Shown here: in pieces, positions 1 through 9,329 of the stretch
How positions within the stretch are numbered: the first letter of the stretch is position 1
Layout of the letters: the number at the start of each line of letters is the position of its first letter
NCBI RefSeq assembly: GCF_964036645.1
Contig: NZ_OZ038525.1
Span: forward strand, 372,001 to 436,000
Source of the DNA: Tenacibaculum sp. 190524A02b
Lineage (GTDB): Bacteria > Bacteroidota > Bacteroidia > Flavobacteriales > Flavobacteriaceae
Length of the DNA stretch: 64,000 nucleotides
Reading direction: 5' to 3'
Notes under the pieces: generated by a model
Databases searched by the model: none
Seen by the model: the letters and a program-made list of their open reading frames with translations, nothing else
Told to the model about the DNA's origin: nothing
Made by a program: the position numbers and the translations under genes

Positions 1-23
1 GTCTATAGATAAATATATTTATT

Positions 24-662
24 TTATTTAAAAGTTGAAGTGATTTGAATGGCAACTTCATCCCAAGTTTTAGATACACCATCAGCACCTTTGTGTAATT
101 CTTTACAAGCTTCGTTTAAAGAAGCTAAAGCTTTTTCAGCTTTCCAGTCAGTGATTTTCATAGTGGAATTCATGTTAAAAACCTTATCTTTTATAGAATA
201 AGTAAAAGGAAGTTTTTTAGTAACGCCATTCATAGTAATGTCAGAATAACCAATAGAATCATTTTCTAGAACTAATTTTCCAGAAAGTAATTCCGTTTTA
301 TCCATAATACCAAAAAAGAACTTCTTGATTTTAAAATCTCTACTAGTATCTTTAGTAAAAATGCTACTTACAGGTACAGAGAATTCAGCATTGTTAATAG
401 CTTCTTTTGCAGTAGCACCGTCACCACCTTTAGTAATCTCTACTTTTTGGAATTGTCCTTTTACAGGAACTTTTTCAGTAGTCTTATAAGCTGTCCAGTT
501 AATTGCATTTTCAGCATTCTTTAAAGAGAAAGGAGCTTGTTTTTCTACTTCTTTAACCTCTTCTACGTTTGTTTCAGTAGCTTCCTTTTTTGCTTCTTTT
601 TTACAAGAAGTTAGTTGTAGTGCTATAAAGCAAATAAATAAAGGAACAATTATTTTTTTCAT
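24..662 (-). CDS. YceI-family lipoprotein
   Basis: 212 aa. The N terminus is a lipoprotein signal with a lipobox ending LTSC at about residue 20, so the protein is probably membrane-anchored outside the cytoplasm. The rest fits the YceI lipocalin-like beta-barrel family, known to bind isoprenoid or other lipidic ligands; the ligand here is unknown. A Lys/Glu-rich linker follows the Cys. It is the last gene seen of the rsfS-ftsH-LUD-cdsA-ACBP operon, and its ATG overlaps the stop of the upstream gene by 4 bp, which suggests translational coupling. A second, non-lipidated YceI protein lies at 10060. Family call strong, role unknown. Confidence 0.85.
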   Translation of the reverse strand: MKKIIVPLFICFIALQLTSCKKEAKKEATETNVEEVKEVEKQAPFSLKNAENAINWTAYKTTEKVPVKGQFQKVEITKGGDGATAKEAINNAEFSVPVSSIFTKDTSRDFKIKKFFFGIMDKTELLSGKLVLENDSIGYSDITMNGVTKKLPFTYSIKDKVFNMNSTMKITDWKAEKALASLNEACKELHKGADGVSKTWDEVAIQITSTFK

Positions 663-928
663 GAGTGTTGTTTTATAATAGTATTTACTAAGTTAATATA
701 TTCTTTTTTGGCATCCTCGGAGCTCATCCCTTTAAGTTGAACCCAAGCATTAAATTTAAACGCATTTCTCAAACCTTTAGTATTAGAATTCAATGGAAAC
801 TGGTCTCCTTTAACAGCTTGCTTATAATAGGCATAAAGTCTAAGCATAATGTCTGGAGGTAACCTTTCTTCCATGTTAGAAGCTATTCTATAAGCTTCTT
901 TAAATTGTGAATCTAAATCACGGGTCAT
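659..928 (-). CDS. Acyl-CoA-binding protein (ACBP)
   Basis: 89 aa from the ATG at 928; a longer reading frame to 988 would add 20 hydrophobic/aromatic residues that do not belong to the family. The protein matches the small four-helix ACBP family: the YAYYKQA segment and the lysine-rich middle followed by FNAWVQLKGMS are its acyl-CoA pocket signatures. It is expected to buffer long-chain acyl-CoA in the cytoplasm. It lies 28 bp downstream of cdsA and overlaps the next lipoprotein gene, so it is probably cotranscribed with phospholipid synthesis. Confidence 0.88.
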   Translation of the reverse strand: MTRDLDSQFKEAYRIASNMEERLPPDIMLRLYAYYKQAVKGDQFPLNSNTKGLRNAFKFNAWVQLKGMSSEDAKKEYINLVNTIIKQHS

Positions 929-956
929 AAAAAAGACGTTTATTAGGTAACTTTTT

Positions 957-1751
957 TTAAAGTAAAAAGTGTATGTACAAATATACAAAAGGAGCTAGAA
1001 AGTAAAGACTATCAAGTCTGTCTAATAAACCTCCATGTCCAGGCATAATAGTTCCACTATCTTTTACATTAGCTTGCCTTTTAAATTTTGACTCAATTAA
1101 GTCGCCTAAAGTACCAAAGATAGAAACAATTAAAGCTATAATAATCCAGTTTAAAATAGAGAATGTAGCAGAGATATAGCCAATTAATACTCCAATAATT
1201 AAGGAAAAAACCAACCCACCTATAAATCCTTCAATTGTTTTTTTAGGTGAAACTTTCTCAAATAGTTTTGTTTTACCAAAATTTTTACCTACTAAATAGG
1301 CAAAACTATCATTGGTCCATATTAAAATAACAATATAAATAATAATATAAGGCTGATAAGTATTTTCAATAATTGGTAAAATCATTAAATAAGTAAAAGG
1401 TAGAATAACATATCGAATACATAAATCCAACTTATCCATGAAATTTTGTGGCTTATCAGCTTTGTGCTTATATAAATTGTATAATAATTGAATGGAAGAT
1501 AAAAGAGTAGCAATAAGAATAAATAAGTTTATTCTTTCAGATACATACCATTTTAAATAGCTAATTATTAGTGGTAATAATAAATATGGGATAAAGTTTT
1601 TAAATTGGATTAACTTAGTAAACTCCCATAAACAAATAATAGCGAATAAAGCTATTAAAATAGAATAAGAATCAACAGAGTATAATATTGCTGAGATAAA
1701 AATTATTGCATAAACTAGTGCAGAAATACTTCTTGTTAGTAGATTTTGCAT
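957..1751 (-). CDS. cdsA: Phosphatidate cytidylyltransferase CdsA
   Basis: 264 aa integral membrane enzyme that makes CDP-diacylglycerol from phosphatidate and CTP, the branch point of phospholipid synthesis. About seven to eight hydrophobic helices cover most of the chain. The family signature lies near the C terminus (about residues 219-248): SKFKR, KDSG, PGHGGLLDRLDS, including the Asp residues that bind Mg2+. The ATG is 2 bp downstream of the LUD gene's stop, so coupling is likely. In relatives a phosphatidylserine decarboxylase gene often follows cdsA; here ACBP follows directly (from memory, not checked). Confidence 0.95.
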   Translation of the reverse strand: MQNLLTRSISALVYAIIFISAILYSVDSYSILIALFAIICLWEFTKLIQFKNFIPYLLLPLIISYLKWYVSERINLFILIATLLSSIQLLYNLYKHKADKPQNFMDKLDLCIRYVILPFTYLMILPIIENTYQPYIIIYIVILIWTNDSFAYLVGKNFGKTKLFEKVSPKKTIEGFIGGLVFSLIIGVLIGYISATFSILNWIIIALIVSIFGTLGDLIESKFKRQANVKDSGTIMPGHGGLLDRLDSLYFLAPFVYLYIHFLL

Positions 1752-1753
1752 TA

Positions 1754-2344
1754 TTAAAGGTCTTCAAAAAGTAATAAGTAAAGGTTTTTAGAATTACTAT
1801 TACCGTAATTTAAAAAATCATCACTATTCTTTTGTATTGTGTAATTGGTTACTGAGCTAATATTTGTAGGAATATTACCGCTGAAATGCGTTTTTATTCC
1901 TGTTAAACCTTCGCTTGTATTTTTAACAAGTTGACTAGTGGTGGCATAGACTATAAAATTCTCAGATAATTCAGAAATTTTTTGACTACCCAATTGATTT
2001 GAAGAAAATAAAATATCTCCTTTGTTAGCAATCAAATGCTCACACGTAGTAAAAAAGGGTACAAGTTTATTAGCTTTCTTTTGCGTATTTATTGAGATTT
2101 GTTGTGTGATTTTTAATAAGTCAAAATCTGTACATGATATATCTTTCCAATCATTTTCCTTTACTATATTTTCTAAGTTTATAATAACTTCATTAAAACT
2201 AGTGCAATATAAAAACTTACCACCTTTATTAATGAAATTATGTACAAACAAATCATCTAAAGATAAATTAACTGGTTGTTGGTTAATTTCTTCTTTAGAT
2301 GATTCAGTACTATAAGATTTAAATAACTTTTTAAAAAAATTCAT
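1754..2344 (-). CDS. LUD-domain (LutC/YkgG-like) protein
   Basis: 196 aa, no signal peptide. The central part (about residues 105-150), with ANKGDILFSSNQLG and a following VYATTSQLV strand, resembles the LUD domain of lactate-utilisation proteins LutB/LutC. The Fe-S modules and other lut genes are absent, so a lactate role cannot be inferred. It sits between ftsH and cdsA (15 bp and 2 bp spacing), a position I associate with this family in Flavobacteriaceae. Function unknown; the family call is moderately sure. Confidence 0.7.
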   Translation of the reverse strand: MNFFKKLFKSYSTESSKEEINQQPVNLSLDDLFVHNFINKGGKFLYCTSFNEVIINLENIVKENDWKDISCTDFDLLKITQQISINTQKKANKLVPFFTTCEHLIANKGDILFSSNQLGSQKISELSENFIVYATTSQLVKNTSEGLTGIKTHFSGNIPTNISSVTNYTIQKNSDDFLNYGNSNSKNLYLLLFEDL

Positions 2345-2359
2345 TTAAAAAACAAAAAC

Positions 2360-4288
2360 TTATTCTTCTTTATTAATTCCTGTGTTTTCTTCTTTTTTCT
2401 CAAATGGTCTTTCACCAAATATTTTAACTAAATCGTCTTTAAAAATAACTTCTTTTTCTAATAAACGTTCAGCAAGCAAAGTTAGTTTATCTCTATGCTG
2501 TTTTAATATTTCTATAGCTCTTATATATTGACCTTCAATTATTTTAGAAATTTCTTCATCAATAGTTTTAGCTGTTGAATCACTATATGGTTTTACAAAA
2601 GAATCGTTACCTGTAGAGTCATAATAGGTAATGTTTCCAACTTTATCATTTAAACCATAAACGGTAACCATTGCTCTAGCTTGCTTTGTAACTTTTTCTA
2701 AGTCACTTAAAGCTCCTGTAGAAATTTTATCAAAAACTAATTTTTCAGCAGCTCTACCTCCCATAGTGGCACACATTTCATCTAACATTTGTTCAGTTTG
2801 AACAATTTTTCTTTCCTCAGGTAAATACCATGCAGCTCCTAATGATTGACCTCTTGGTACAATAGTTACCTTTACTAAAGGAGCAGCATGTTCAAGCATC
2901 CAACTTACTGTAGCATGACCAGCTTCATGAAAAGCAATTACTTTCTTTTCTTTTGGAGTAATTACTTTGTTTTTCTTTTCTAAACCACCAACAATTCTAT
3001 CAACAGCATCTAAGAAATCTTGATGATGAATTGCAGTTTTGTTAGTACGTGCAGCAATTAATGCAGCTTCATTACATAAATTGGCAATATCAGCTCCAGA
3101 AAAACCAGGAGTTTGTTGTGCTAAGAATTCAAGATTAACGTTGTCAGATAGTTTTAAAGGTTTAATATGAACCTCAAAAATTTCTCTACGCTCATGTAAG
3201 TCAGGTAAATCTACATAAATCTGTCTGTCAAAACGACCAGCACGCATTAAAGCTTTATCTAAAACATCTGCACGGTTGGTAGCAGCCAATACAATAACAT
3301 TGGTGTCAGTACCAAAACCATCCATTTCTGTTAATAGCTGATTTAAAGTGTTTTCTCGCTCGTCATTACCACCTGTCATACTATTTTTACCTCTAGCTCT
3401 ACCAATAGCGTCAATTTCATCTATAAATATAATAGATGGTGATTTTTGTTGTGCTTGTTTAAATAAATCTCTAACACGAGAAGCTCCAACACCTACAAAC
3501 ATTTCAACAAAATCAGAACCTGATAAAGAGAAAAAAGGTACACCAGCTTCACCAGCTACAGCTTTAGCTAAAAGAGTTTTACCAGTACCAGGAGGCCCTA
3601 CTAAAAGAGCTCCTTTTGGAATTTTACCCCCTAATTTGGTATATTTTTCAGGGCTTTTTAAGAAATCAACAATTTCTTGAACTTCCTCTTTAGCACCTTC
3701 TAAACCAGCTACGTTTTTAAAAGTTGTTTTAACTTTTGTGTCTTTGTCAAAAAGCTTAGCTCTAGATTTACCAATATTGAAAATTTGACCTCCGCCACCA
3801 GCTCCACCGCCAGCTCCAGACATTCTTCTCATAAAGAATAACCAAATAGCAATAAGTAAGATAAAAGGAAGAAAACTAATAAAGGTATCCATCAAACTAG
3901 TTCTCTCAATATTAGTGATGTCAAAATCTAAATTATGATCTTGTTTTTCTTTTGAAATTTCTTTTTCAAAATTCTCTTGATTACCAAAATTATAAACATA
4001 TAAAGGAGCACCTTTTCTGTAGAAAGGAGAGTCCGTTATTTTTTTATGTTGGTCTTTTTTACTAGCTTCTTCTTTCACAAAAACTTGAGCAACATTGTTG
4101 TTTTCTACAACAATTTTTTCAATATCATTTGCTTCTAAAATTTTAGTAAACTCATTTTTAGAAATATTTCTAGATCCAATATTCCCAGAGTTAAAAAAGC
4201 TTAACCCTACAAATAAAATTATAATAGGAATGTAAATCCAAAAAGAATTGAAGGTTAGCTTGGGCGTGTTTTTTTTCTTGTCACTCAT
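2360..4288 (-). CDS. ftsH: ATP-dependent zinc metalloprotease FtsH
   Basis: 642 aa from the ATG at 4288 (MSDKKK); the open frame extends 22 codons further upstream into rsfS but without family-like residues. Membrane-anchored AAA+ protease that degrades misfolded and regulatory membrane proteins. Visible: two transmembrane helices (about 17-33 and 137-153) around a periplasmic domain; Walker A GPPGTGKT at 231-238; Walker B IIFIDE at 286-291; second region of homology with GRFDRQ at about 351-356; zinc site HEAGH at 454-458. The glycine-rich linker after the second helix is usual for Bacteroidota. It follows rsfS by 26 bp in the same operon. Confidence 0.98.
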   Translation of the reverse strand: MSDKKKNTPKLTFNSFWIYIPIIILFVGLSFFNSGNIGSRNISKNEFTKILEANDIEKIVVENNNVAQVFVKEEASKKDQHKKITDSPFYRKGAPLYVYNFGNQENFEKEISKEKQDHNLDFDITNIERTSLMDTFISFLPFILLIAIWLFFMRRMSGAGGGAGGGGQIFNIGKSRAKLFDKDTKVKTTFKNVAGLEGAKEEVQEIVDFLKSPEKYTKLGGKIPKGALLVGPPGTGKTLLAKAVAGEAGVPFFSLSGSDFVEMFVGVGASRVRDLFKQAQQKSPSIIFIDEIDAIGRARGKNSMTGGNDERENTLNQLLTEMDGFGTDTNVIVLAATNRADVLDKALMRAGRFDRQIYVDLPDLHERREIFEVHIKPLKLSDNVNLEFLAQQTPGFSGADIANLCNEAALIAARTNKTAIHHQDFLDAVDRIVGGLEKKNKVITPKEKKVIAFHEAGHATVSWMLEHAAPLVKVTIVPRGQSLGAAWYLPEERKIVQTEQMLDEMCATMGGRAAEKLVFDKISTGALSDLEKVTKQARAMVTVYGLNDKVGNITYYDSTGNDSFVKPYSDSTAKTIDEEISKIIEGQYIRAIEILKQHRDKLTLLAERLLEKEVIFKDDLVKIFGERPFEKKEENTGINKEE

Positions 4289-4314
4289 AAAATTTGTTTC
4301 AAAAAGTTGGTAAT

Positions 4315-4683
4315 TTAAGCAGGGCTTATTTCTGTTATTTTGGCATCTCCCCAAAGACTTTCAATGTCATAAAACTCACGTACATGCTTTTGAAAAATAT
4401 GTACAACAACGTTTACATAGTCCATTAAAACCCATTCTGCATTACCTTGTCCTTCAACATGCCACGGTTTATCTTTTAATTCTTTACTTACGGCTTTTTG
4501 TACTGCTCCAGAAATCGCATTCACTTGCGTATTTGAAGTACCAGAACAGATTATGAAATAATCACAAACGGTATTATCAATTTCTCTTAAATCAAGTAGT
4601 TGGATGTTTTCTCCTTTTACATCATCAATCCCTTTTATTATCACAGCAAGTAAATCATCTGTGTTCGCTTGTTTTTTTGTCAT
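4315..4683 (-). CDS. rsfS: Ribosomal silencing factor RsfS
   Basis: 122 aa from the ATG at 4683; a TTG directly before it would add one residue. RsfS binds ribosomal protein uL14 and blocks subunit joining in starvation. Family signatures are visible: LLDLREID near the N terminus, DYFIICSGTSNTQV, the basic KPWHVEGQGNAEWVLMDY region and VVHIF. First gene of the minus-strand operon running to 24, with a TAACTTTG box about 20 bp upstream and divergent birA on the other side. Confidence 0.96.
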   Translation of the reverse strand: MTKKQANTDDLLAVIIKGIDDVKGENIQLLDLREIDNTVCDYFIICSGTSNTQVNAISGAVQKAVSKELKDKPWHVEGQGNAEWVLMDYVNVVVHIFQKHVREFYDIESLWGDAKITEISPA

Positions 4684-4703
4684 CAAAAAAAATTAAGTTT
4701 TAG

Positions 4704-4711
4704 CAAAGTTA
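4704..4711 (-). promoter_or_regulatory. -7 promoter box for rsfS-ftsH operon
   Basis: Read on the minus strand the bases are TAACTTTG, a perfect match to the Bacteroidota primary-sigma -7 consensus TAnnTTTG, ending 20 bp before the rsfS ATG. No clear -33 TTG is seen. Confidence 0.6.
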
Positions 4712-4769
4712 TTATTTTTTTGCGAGTAATTTACGTATTATTGACACTACTTTTACTTGCAAAACTTAT

Positions 4770-5501
4770 ATGAGAATAATCAAAGTTAATGCCATTGATT
4801 CAACGAATTCTTTTTTAAAAGAAATGGCATTAAGTACAGCATTAGAAAATTTCACTGTTGTTGTGGCTAAACATCAAACATCTGGAAGAGGTCAAATGAA
4901 TACAGTTTGGGACGCTGAAGTAGGTAAGAACTTGACTTTTAGTGTTTTTTCTAGGTTTTTTAATTTGTTGGTTAGTAATCATAGATATTTAAATTTTACA
5001 ATTGCAGTAAGTGTTTATGAAGCGCTTAAAGATCTTTCTGTCCCTGAATTAACTATTAAATGGCCAAACGACATTCTGTCAGAAGGCAGAAAGATTTGTG
5101 GAGTTTTAATTGAAAATTCTTTAAAAGGGGTAGAAATTCAGTCATCTATTATTGGAATTGGTCTTAATGTAAACGAAGAATTTATCACTAACAGCTCATT
5201 AAAGGCAGTTTCTTTAAAAGATATTTTTCAAAAAGAGTTTGATTTAGAAACTGTATTATTGTTGGTTTTAGAAAAATTACAACAGAATGTAGCGTTGTTA
5301 AATGCAGCACAATACACCAATTTAGAAAAAAGATACCTAGCTGTATTGCATAAAAAAAACGTTCCAAGTATGTTTAAAACAAGTCAGAACGTTTTATTTA
5401 TGGGTAAAATTATTGGAATTTCAATTCAAGGGAAACTTCAAATTGAATTAAGCGATGAAACCATTCAGGAATTTGAAATTAAAGAAGTTTCTTTTGCTTA
5501 A
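4770..5501 (+). CDS. birA: Biotin-[acetyl-CoA-carboxylase] ligase (BirA, no HTH)
   Basis: 243 aa cytoplasmic enzyme that activates biotin to biotinyl-AMP and transfers it to the biotin carboxyl carrier protein. Motifs: SGRGQ at 38-42 (biotinyl-AMP loop, E. coli GRGRR), KWPNDI at 97-102 with the catalytic Lys, and GIGLNV at 129-134. No N-terminal helix-turn-helix precedes the ligase domain, so it is a monofunctional ligase rather than a repressor. Divergent from rsfS with 86 bp between start codons; convergent with the SRPBCC gene, 6 bp away. Confidence 0.95.
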   Translation: MRIIKVNAIDSTNSFLKEMALSTALENFTVVVAKHQTSGRGQMNTVWDAEVGKNLTFSVFSRFFNLLVSNHRYLNFTIAVSVYEALKDLSVPELTIKWPNDILSEGRKICGVLIENSLKGVEIQSSIIGIGLNVNEEFITNSSLKAVSLKDIFQKEFDLETVLLLVLEKLQQNVALLNAAQYTNLEKRYLAVLHKKNVPSMFKTSQNVLFMGKIIGISIQGKLQIELSDETIQEFEIKEVSFA

Positions 5502-5507
5502 AATTCT

Positions 5508-5897
5508 TTATAACTTAGAAATATTTTCAGTTAAAGTCTCTATAAACTTATTTAAAGGTTTTTTTACCATCATTGCCATCATTGGATTAAAGTCACCTTC
5601 AAATTTTAAAGTAACTTCGCTTTCATTTTCGTTTAATTCTTTTATGTCTGAAGATAGTGTAAAAGGTAATTTACTACTTGCTGCTCCTAAAACAACACTT
5701 GAAAACTCTGTTTTTTCTTTCATTACTAATCTTATTTCTGGCATACCTTTTAAGCCAAAAATAAAACTTTCTCCATCTACTTCGAATTTCTGAGTACTTT
5801 CAGGCATTAATTGCTCGTAGTTTTCTAGTTTAGTAAAAAATTCAAAAAGCTCCTTTGTTGATTTTTTTACAACTACTGTATTTCCTTCTATATTCAT
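5508..5897 (-). CDS. SRPBCC (START-like) family protein
   Basis: 129 aa, no signal peptide. Alternating strands and the opening VVVKKSTKELFEFFTKLENYEQLMP fit the SRPBCC helix-grip fold with a hydrophobic ligand pocket. A VTLKFEGDFNPMM stretch near the C terminus and a closing amphipathic helix are also typical. Ligand unknown. It follows pyrE by 11 bp and is probably cotranscribed. Confidence 0.78.
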   Translation of the reverse strand: MNIEGNTVVVKKSTKELFEFFTKLENYEQLMPESTQKFEVDGESFIFGLKGMPEIRLVMKEKTEFSSVVLGAASSKLPFTLSSDIKELNENESEVTLKFEGDFNPMMAMMVKKPLNKFIETLTENISKL

Positions 5898-5908
5898 TTA
5901 TATTATTG

Positions 5909-6568
5909 TTATTTTAAAGTTTCTTCATTTTGTTTCCATGTACTAGGTGAAACTCTCCAGTCTTCCAAAGTACGTAACTCTTCACTAGTTATGTATTTAC
6001 TGTCAAGAGCTTGTTCAAGTAAAAACTCATAGTTACTAAGTGTGGTAAGTTCTATGTTAGCTTCCTTAAAGTTTTCGGTAGCGATATCAAATCCGTATGA
6101 AAAAATAGCAACCATACCTTTAACGGTGGCTTTAGCCTCTTTTAAAGCTTTTACAGCTTGTAAGCTGCTTTTTCCAGTACTGATTAAATCTTCAATTACT
6201 ACAACATTTTGTCCACTTTCTAAATGCCCTTCAATTTGGTTCTGTCTTCCGTGTTTTTTGGGTTCAGGTCTTATATACACAAAAGGCACACCTAATTCTT
6301 GAGCTACTAAAACGCCAATTGCAATGGCACCAGTAGCAACTCCAGCAATAACATCAGGTTTACCATGTTTATCTTCGACTATTTTAGCTATTTTTTCTTT
6401 TAAAAAATTTCTAACACTAGGGTAAGATAAAGTAATTCTGTTGTCACAATAAATAGGAGATTTCCATCCTGAAGCCCATGTAAAAGGTTCTTGGGGACTT
6501 AATTTTATAGCTTTTATTTGTAAAAGGAGTTCGGCTGTTTTTTTTGCCGTATCTTTGTTAAAATCCAT
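5909..6568 (-). CDS. pyrE: Orotate phosphoribosyltransferase PyrE
   Basis: 219 aa. Converts orotate and PRPP to orotidine 5'-phosphate in de novo pyrimidine synthesis. The PRPP-binding motif VVVIEDLISTGKSS lies at about 122-135, with the flexible-loop region RPEPKKHGRQNQ at 100-111. Start at the ATG at 6568: a perfect -7 box (TACATTTG, 6580-6573) ends only 4 bases before it, so the mRNA may be nearly leaderless. The divergent Nudix gene starts 7 bp away. Confidence 0.96.
   Translation of the reverse strand: MDFNKDTAKKTAELLLQIKAIKLSPQEPFTWASGWKSPIYCDNRITLSYPSVRNFLKEKIAKIVEDKHGKPDVIAGVATGAIAIGVLVAQELGVPFVYIRPEPKKHGRQNQIEGHLESGQNVVVIEDLISTGKSSLQAVKALKEAKATVKGMVAIFSYGFDIATENFKEANIELTTLSNYEFLLEQALDSKYITSEELRTLEDWRVSPSTWKQNEETLK
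6550..6557 (+). promoter_or_regulatory. -7 promoter box for the Nudix gene, inside pyrE
   Basis: TATCTTTG matches TAnnTTTG exactly and lies over pyrE codons 4-7 on the opposite strand. It ends 18 bp before the Nudix ATG at 6576. It decides that start: the alternative TTG at 6555 is part of this box. Confidence 0.6.
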
Positions 6569-6572
6569 ATCG

Positions 6573-6580
6573 CAAATGTA
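6573..6580 (-). promoter_or_regulatory. -7 promoter box for pyrE, overlapping the Nudix start codon
   Basis: Minus-strand TACATTTG, a perfect TAnnTTTG match. It contains the complement of the Nudix ATG (6576-6578). The last G lies 5 nt from the pyrE start, so transcription should begin at or next to the start codon. Confidence 0.6.
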
Positions 6581-7178
6581 TAAAGTTTTTGTTAATGATA
6601 AGCCAATAATATTAACAACTTCTATAAAAAAAGAAGAAGAATACCCTGTGTTTTTATTTAAAAATACAGTTATGGATGAGCTAATTTATAAGATAAAATC
6701 GGATCAATTATCAGGAGTTTACCTGTTTTCTTTTGATTTGGAAGAAGATTGGAACAAAATTAAAAAAATATATGAACCTATAGTTGCAGGCGGAGGTTTG
6801 GTGTTAAATAGTTTTGAAGAGGTATTATTTATATACAGAGGTGAAAAATGGGATTTACCGAAAGGAAGAATAGAAGAAGGAGAGCATATACGTGAAGCAG
6901 CAGTAAGAGAAGTAGAAGAGGAATGTGGTATTGAAAATGTTGTAATAAAAGATTTTTTATTAAATACCTTTCATTTTTTTTTCCAAGATGGTGAAGTGAA
7001 GTTAAAAGAAACACATTGGTATTTAATGGAGTCTAATTATAAAGGAAAACTAACCCCTCAATTAGAAGAAGGTATCACAGATGTACGCTTTATGAATACA
7101 TCTGAAATAGATAAAGCACTTCAAAATACGTATGCAAATATTAAGTTGGTTTATGAAAGTTACCTACAAGAGTCGTAA
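6576..7178 (+). CDS. Nudix hydrolase
   Basis: 200 aa from the ATG at 6576. The Nudix box is complete at about 97-119: G-x5-E-x7-REVEEECG-I, with the Glu residues that bind Mg2+, so it should hydrolyse a nucleoside diphosphate linked to another group; the substrate cannot be told. About 70 extra residues precede the box. Transcribed divergently from pyrE with only 7 bp between start codons. A perfect dyad lies 1 bp after its stop, in front of dnaK. Confidence 0.9.
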   Translation: MYKVFVNDKPIILTTSIKKEEEYPVFLFKNTVMDELIYKIKSDQLSGVYLFSFDLEEDWNKIKKIYEPIVAGGGLVLNSFEEVLFIYRGEKWDLPKGRIEEGEHIREAAVREVEEECGIENVVIKDFLLNTFHFFFQDGEVKLKETHWYLMESNYKGKLTPQLEEGITDVRFMNTSEIDKALQNTYANIKLVYESYLQES

Positions 7179-7179
7179 A

Positions 7180-7196
7180 AATGACACTCTGTCATT
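7180..7196. promoter_or_regulatory. Dyad upstream of dnaK (candidate heat-shock operator)
   Basis: Perfect inverted repeat with 7-bp arms AATGACA / TGTCATT around CTC. It lies directly after the Nudix stop and about 117 bp before dnaK. No U-tract follows, so it is not an obvious terminator. It is not the CIRCE element (TTAGCACTC-N9-GAGTGCTAA). Regulator unknown. Confidence 0.4.
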
Positions 7197-7257
7197 AAAA
7201 ATAAGCACTTTTATTTAATTTCTGCCAAAAAATAACTGAAAATCTAATGGCACACAG

Positions 7258-7284
7258 TTTGACTAATTGTTCAACGTAAAATTG
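7258..7284 (+). promoter_or_regulatory. Possible dnaK core promoter
   Basis: TTTG at 7258-7261 and TAAAATTG at 7277-7284 (7 of 8 to TAnnTTTG) with a 15-nt spacer, slightly shorter than usual. Transcription would start near 7291, giving a leader of about 20 nt. The overlapping TGGCAC at 7248 also looks partly like a sigma-54 -24 element, but the -12 GC is missing. Confidence 0.35.
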
Positions 7285-7312
7285 AATTAAAAATTAAACT
7301 GTAAATAAAATT

Positions 7313-9226
7313 ATGAGTAAAATTATAGGTATAGATTTAGGAACTACCAACTCATGTGTGTCTGTAATGGAAGGGAATGAGCCAGTAGTAATTCCTAATT
7401 CAGAAGGAAAAAGAACAACACCATCTGTTGTGGCATTTGTAGAAGGAGGAGAGCGTAAAGTAGGAGACCCAGCAAAACGTCAAGCAGTTACTAACCCAAC
7501 TAAAACAATTTATTCTATTAAGCGTTTTATGGGGAATAAATTTTCTGAGTCTGAAAAAGAAGCAGGAAGAGTACCTTATGATGTAGTAAAAGGAGATAAT
7601 GATACACCTCGTGTTAAAATAGATGATCGTTTATATACACCACAAGAAATTTCTGCGATGGTGTTACAAAAAATGAAGAAAACAGCTGAAGATTATTTAG
7701 GTCAAGGTGTATCTGAAGCAGTAATTACAGTGCCAGCATACTTTAATGATGCACAACGTCAGGCTACTAAAGAAGCTGGTGAAATTGCAGGATTAAAAGT
7801 ACGTCGTATTATTAATGAGCCAACAGCGGCAGCATTAGCATACGGTTTAGATAAAGCAAATGATGATAAGAAAATTGTAGTATTTGATTTTGGTGGAGGT
7901 ACTCATGATGTTTCTATCTTAGAATTAGGAGATGGAGTATTTGAAGTATTAGCTACTGATGGTGATACACACTTAGGAGGAGATGATGTTGATGAAAAAA
8001 TCATTAACTGGTTAGCAGAAGAGTTTAAAGCTGAAGAAAATATGGATTTACGTCAAGATCCAATGGCTTTACAACGTTTAAAAGAAGCAGCAGAAAAAGC
8101 TAAGATTGAATTATCAAGTACAACTTCTACAGAAATTAACTTACCATATATTACAGCTACGGCTTCTGGACCAAAGCATTTAGTAAGAACATTAAGTAGA
8201 GCAAAATTTGAGCAGTTAATTGATGATTTAGTAAAAAGAACTATTGAGCCTTGTCAAACAGCATTAAAGAACGCTGATTTATCAACTTCTGAAATTGATG
8301 AAATTATTTTAGTAGGAGGTTCTACTCGTATTCCAGCTATTCAAGAAGCTGTAGAGAAGTTCTTTGGTAAAGCACCAAGTAAAGGAGTAAACCCTGATGA
8401 AGTAGTGTCTTTAGGAGCAGCTATTCAAGGAGGAGTTTTAACAGGAGATGTTAAAGATGTTCTTTTATTAGATGTAACGCCTTTATCATTAGGAATTGAA
8501 ACTATGGGGAATGTATTTACAAAGTTAATTGATGCAAATACAACCATTCCAACTAAAAAATCACAAGTATTCTCTACAGCTGTAGATAATCAGCCATCAG
8601 TTGATATTCACGTTTTACAAGGTGAAAGAGCTATGGCAGCAGATAATAAAACTATTGGACGTTTCCAATTAACAGATATTCCACCAGCACAAAGAGGTGT
8701 GCCTCAAATTGAAGTAACTTTTGATATCGATGCTAACGGAATTATTCAAGTATCAGCAGCTGATAAAGCAACAGGGAAATCTCAAAACATTCGTATTGAA
8801 GCTTCTTCTGGTTTAACAGATGAAGAAATTCAAAAGATGAAAGCAGATGCTGAAGCTAATGCAGATGCAGATGCTAAAGCTAAAGAAACTGCAGATAAGA
8901 TTAATGGAGCAGATTCTATGATTTTCCAAACAGAGAAGCAATTAAAAGAGTTTGGAGATAAGCTTTCAGCAGATAAAAAAGAGCCAATTGAGGCAGCTTT
9001 AGAAGAGTTAAAGAAGGCGCATGAGTCTAAAGATTTAGCTCAAATAGATGCGGCAATGGAGAAAATTAACGAAGCTTGGAAAGTAGCATCTGAAGAAATG
9101 TATGCAGCACAGCAACAAGCTGGAGGAGCTGATGCAGGGGCTGGAGCACAACAAGCTCAAGGTAATCCTGAAAATGCTTCACAAGGAGACAACGTTGAAG
9201 ACGTAGACTTCGAAGAAGTTAAGTAA
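7313..9226 (+). CDS. dnaK: Chaperone DnaK (Hsp70)
   Basis: 637 aa, full length. N-terminal ATPase domain with phosphate-1 motif GIDLGTTNS at 5-13, [13 protein letters not shown] and [10 protein letters not shown]; substrate-binding domain with the [11 protein letters not shown] linker region; helical lid and a Gly/Ala/Gln-rich tail ending in the EEVDF-like [10 protein letters not shown]. Cytoplasmic chaperone working with DnaJ and GrpE, which are not in this window. Monocistronic, since a strong terminator follows. Codon use is more GC-tolerant than in its neighbours, fitting high expression. Confidence 0.99.
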   Translation: MSKIIGIDLGTTNSCVSVMEGNEPVVIPNSEGKRTTPSVVAFVEGGERKVGDPAKRQAVTNPTKTIYSIKRFMGNKFSESEKEAGRVPYDVVKGDNDTPRVKIDDRLYTPQEISAMVLQKMKKTAEDYLGQGVSEAVITVPAYFNDAQRQATKEAGEIAGLKVRRIINEPTAAALAYGLDKANDDKKIVVFDFGGGTHDVSILELGDGVFEVLATDGDTHLGGDDVDEKIINWLAEEFKAEENMDLRQDPMALQRLKEAAEKAKIELSSTTSTEINLPYITATASGPKHLVRTLSRAKFEQLIDDLVKRTIEPCQTALKNADLSTSEIDEIILVGGSTRIPAIQEAVEKFFGKAPSKGVNPDEVVSLGAAIQGGVLTGDVKDVLLLDVTPLSLGIETMGNVFTKLIDANTTIPTKKSQVFSTAVDNQPSVDIHVLQGERAMAADNKTIGRFQLTDIPPAQRGVPQIEVTFDIDANGIIQVSAADKATGKSQNIRIEASSGLTDEEIQKMKADAEANADADAKAKETADKINGADSMIFQTEKQLKEFGDKLSADKKEPIEAALEELKKAHESKDLAQIDAAMEKINEAWKVASEEMYAAQQQAGGADAGAGAQQAQGNPENASQGDNVEDVDFEEVK

Positions 9227-9258
9227 GAAATAGTAAATTTATATTTTACATATCACTT

Positions 9259-9292
9259 AAAACCTCATTACATTTGTAATGGGGTTTTTTTA
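9259..9292 (+). terminator. Rho-independent terminator after dnaK
   Basis: Stem AAAACCTCATTAC / GTAATGGGGTTTT with a short ATTT loop and one G-T pair, followed by a T-run. It lies about 33 bp after the dnaK stop. Confidence 0.85.
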
Positions 9293-9329
9293 TTGGGAAC
9301 CCTGTTAATATTAGTTTATCCCTAACTTT

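Noticed and set aside
3348..3680. Antisense open frames over ftsH, the surface proteins and other long genes
   Set aside because: They are shadows of strongly coding frames, with no recognisable protein features.
6555..6575. TTG start for the Nudix gene
   Set aside because: The TTG is part of the -7 box TATCTTTG; the ATG at 6576 fits the family. The same reasoning rejects TTG starts at 10757, 34435, 45016 and 57047.
7248..7262. Sigma-54 promoter before dnaK (TGGCAC ... TTTGA)
   Set aside because: The -24 part fits, but the -12 element lacks the required GC; a near-consensus TTTG/TAAAATTG pair explains the region as well.
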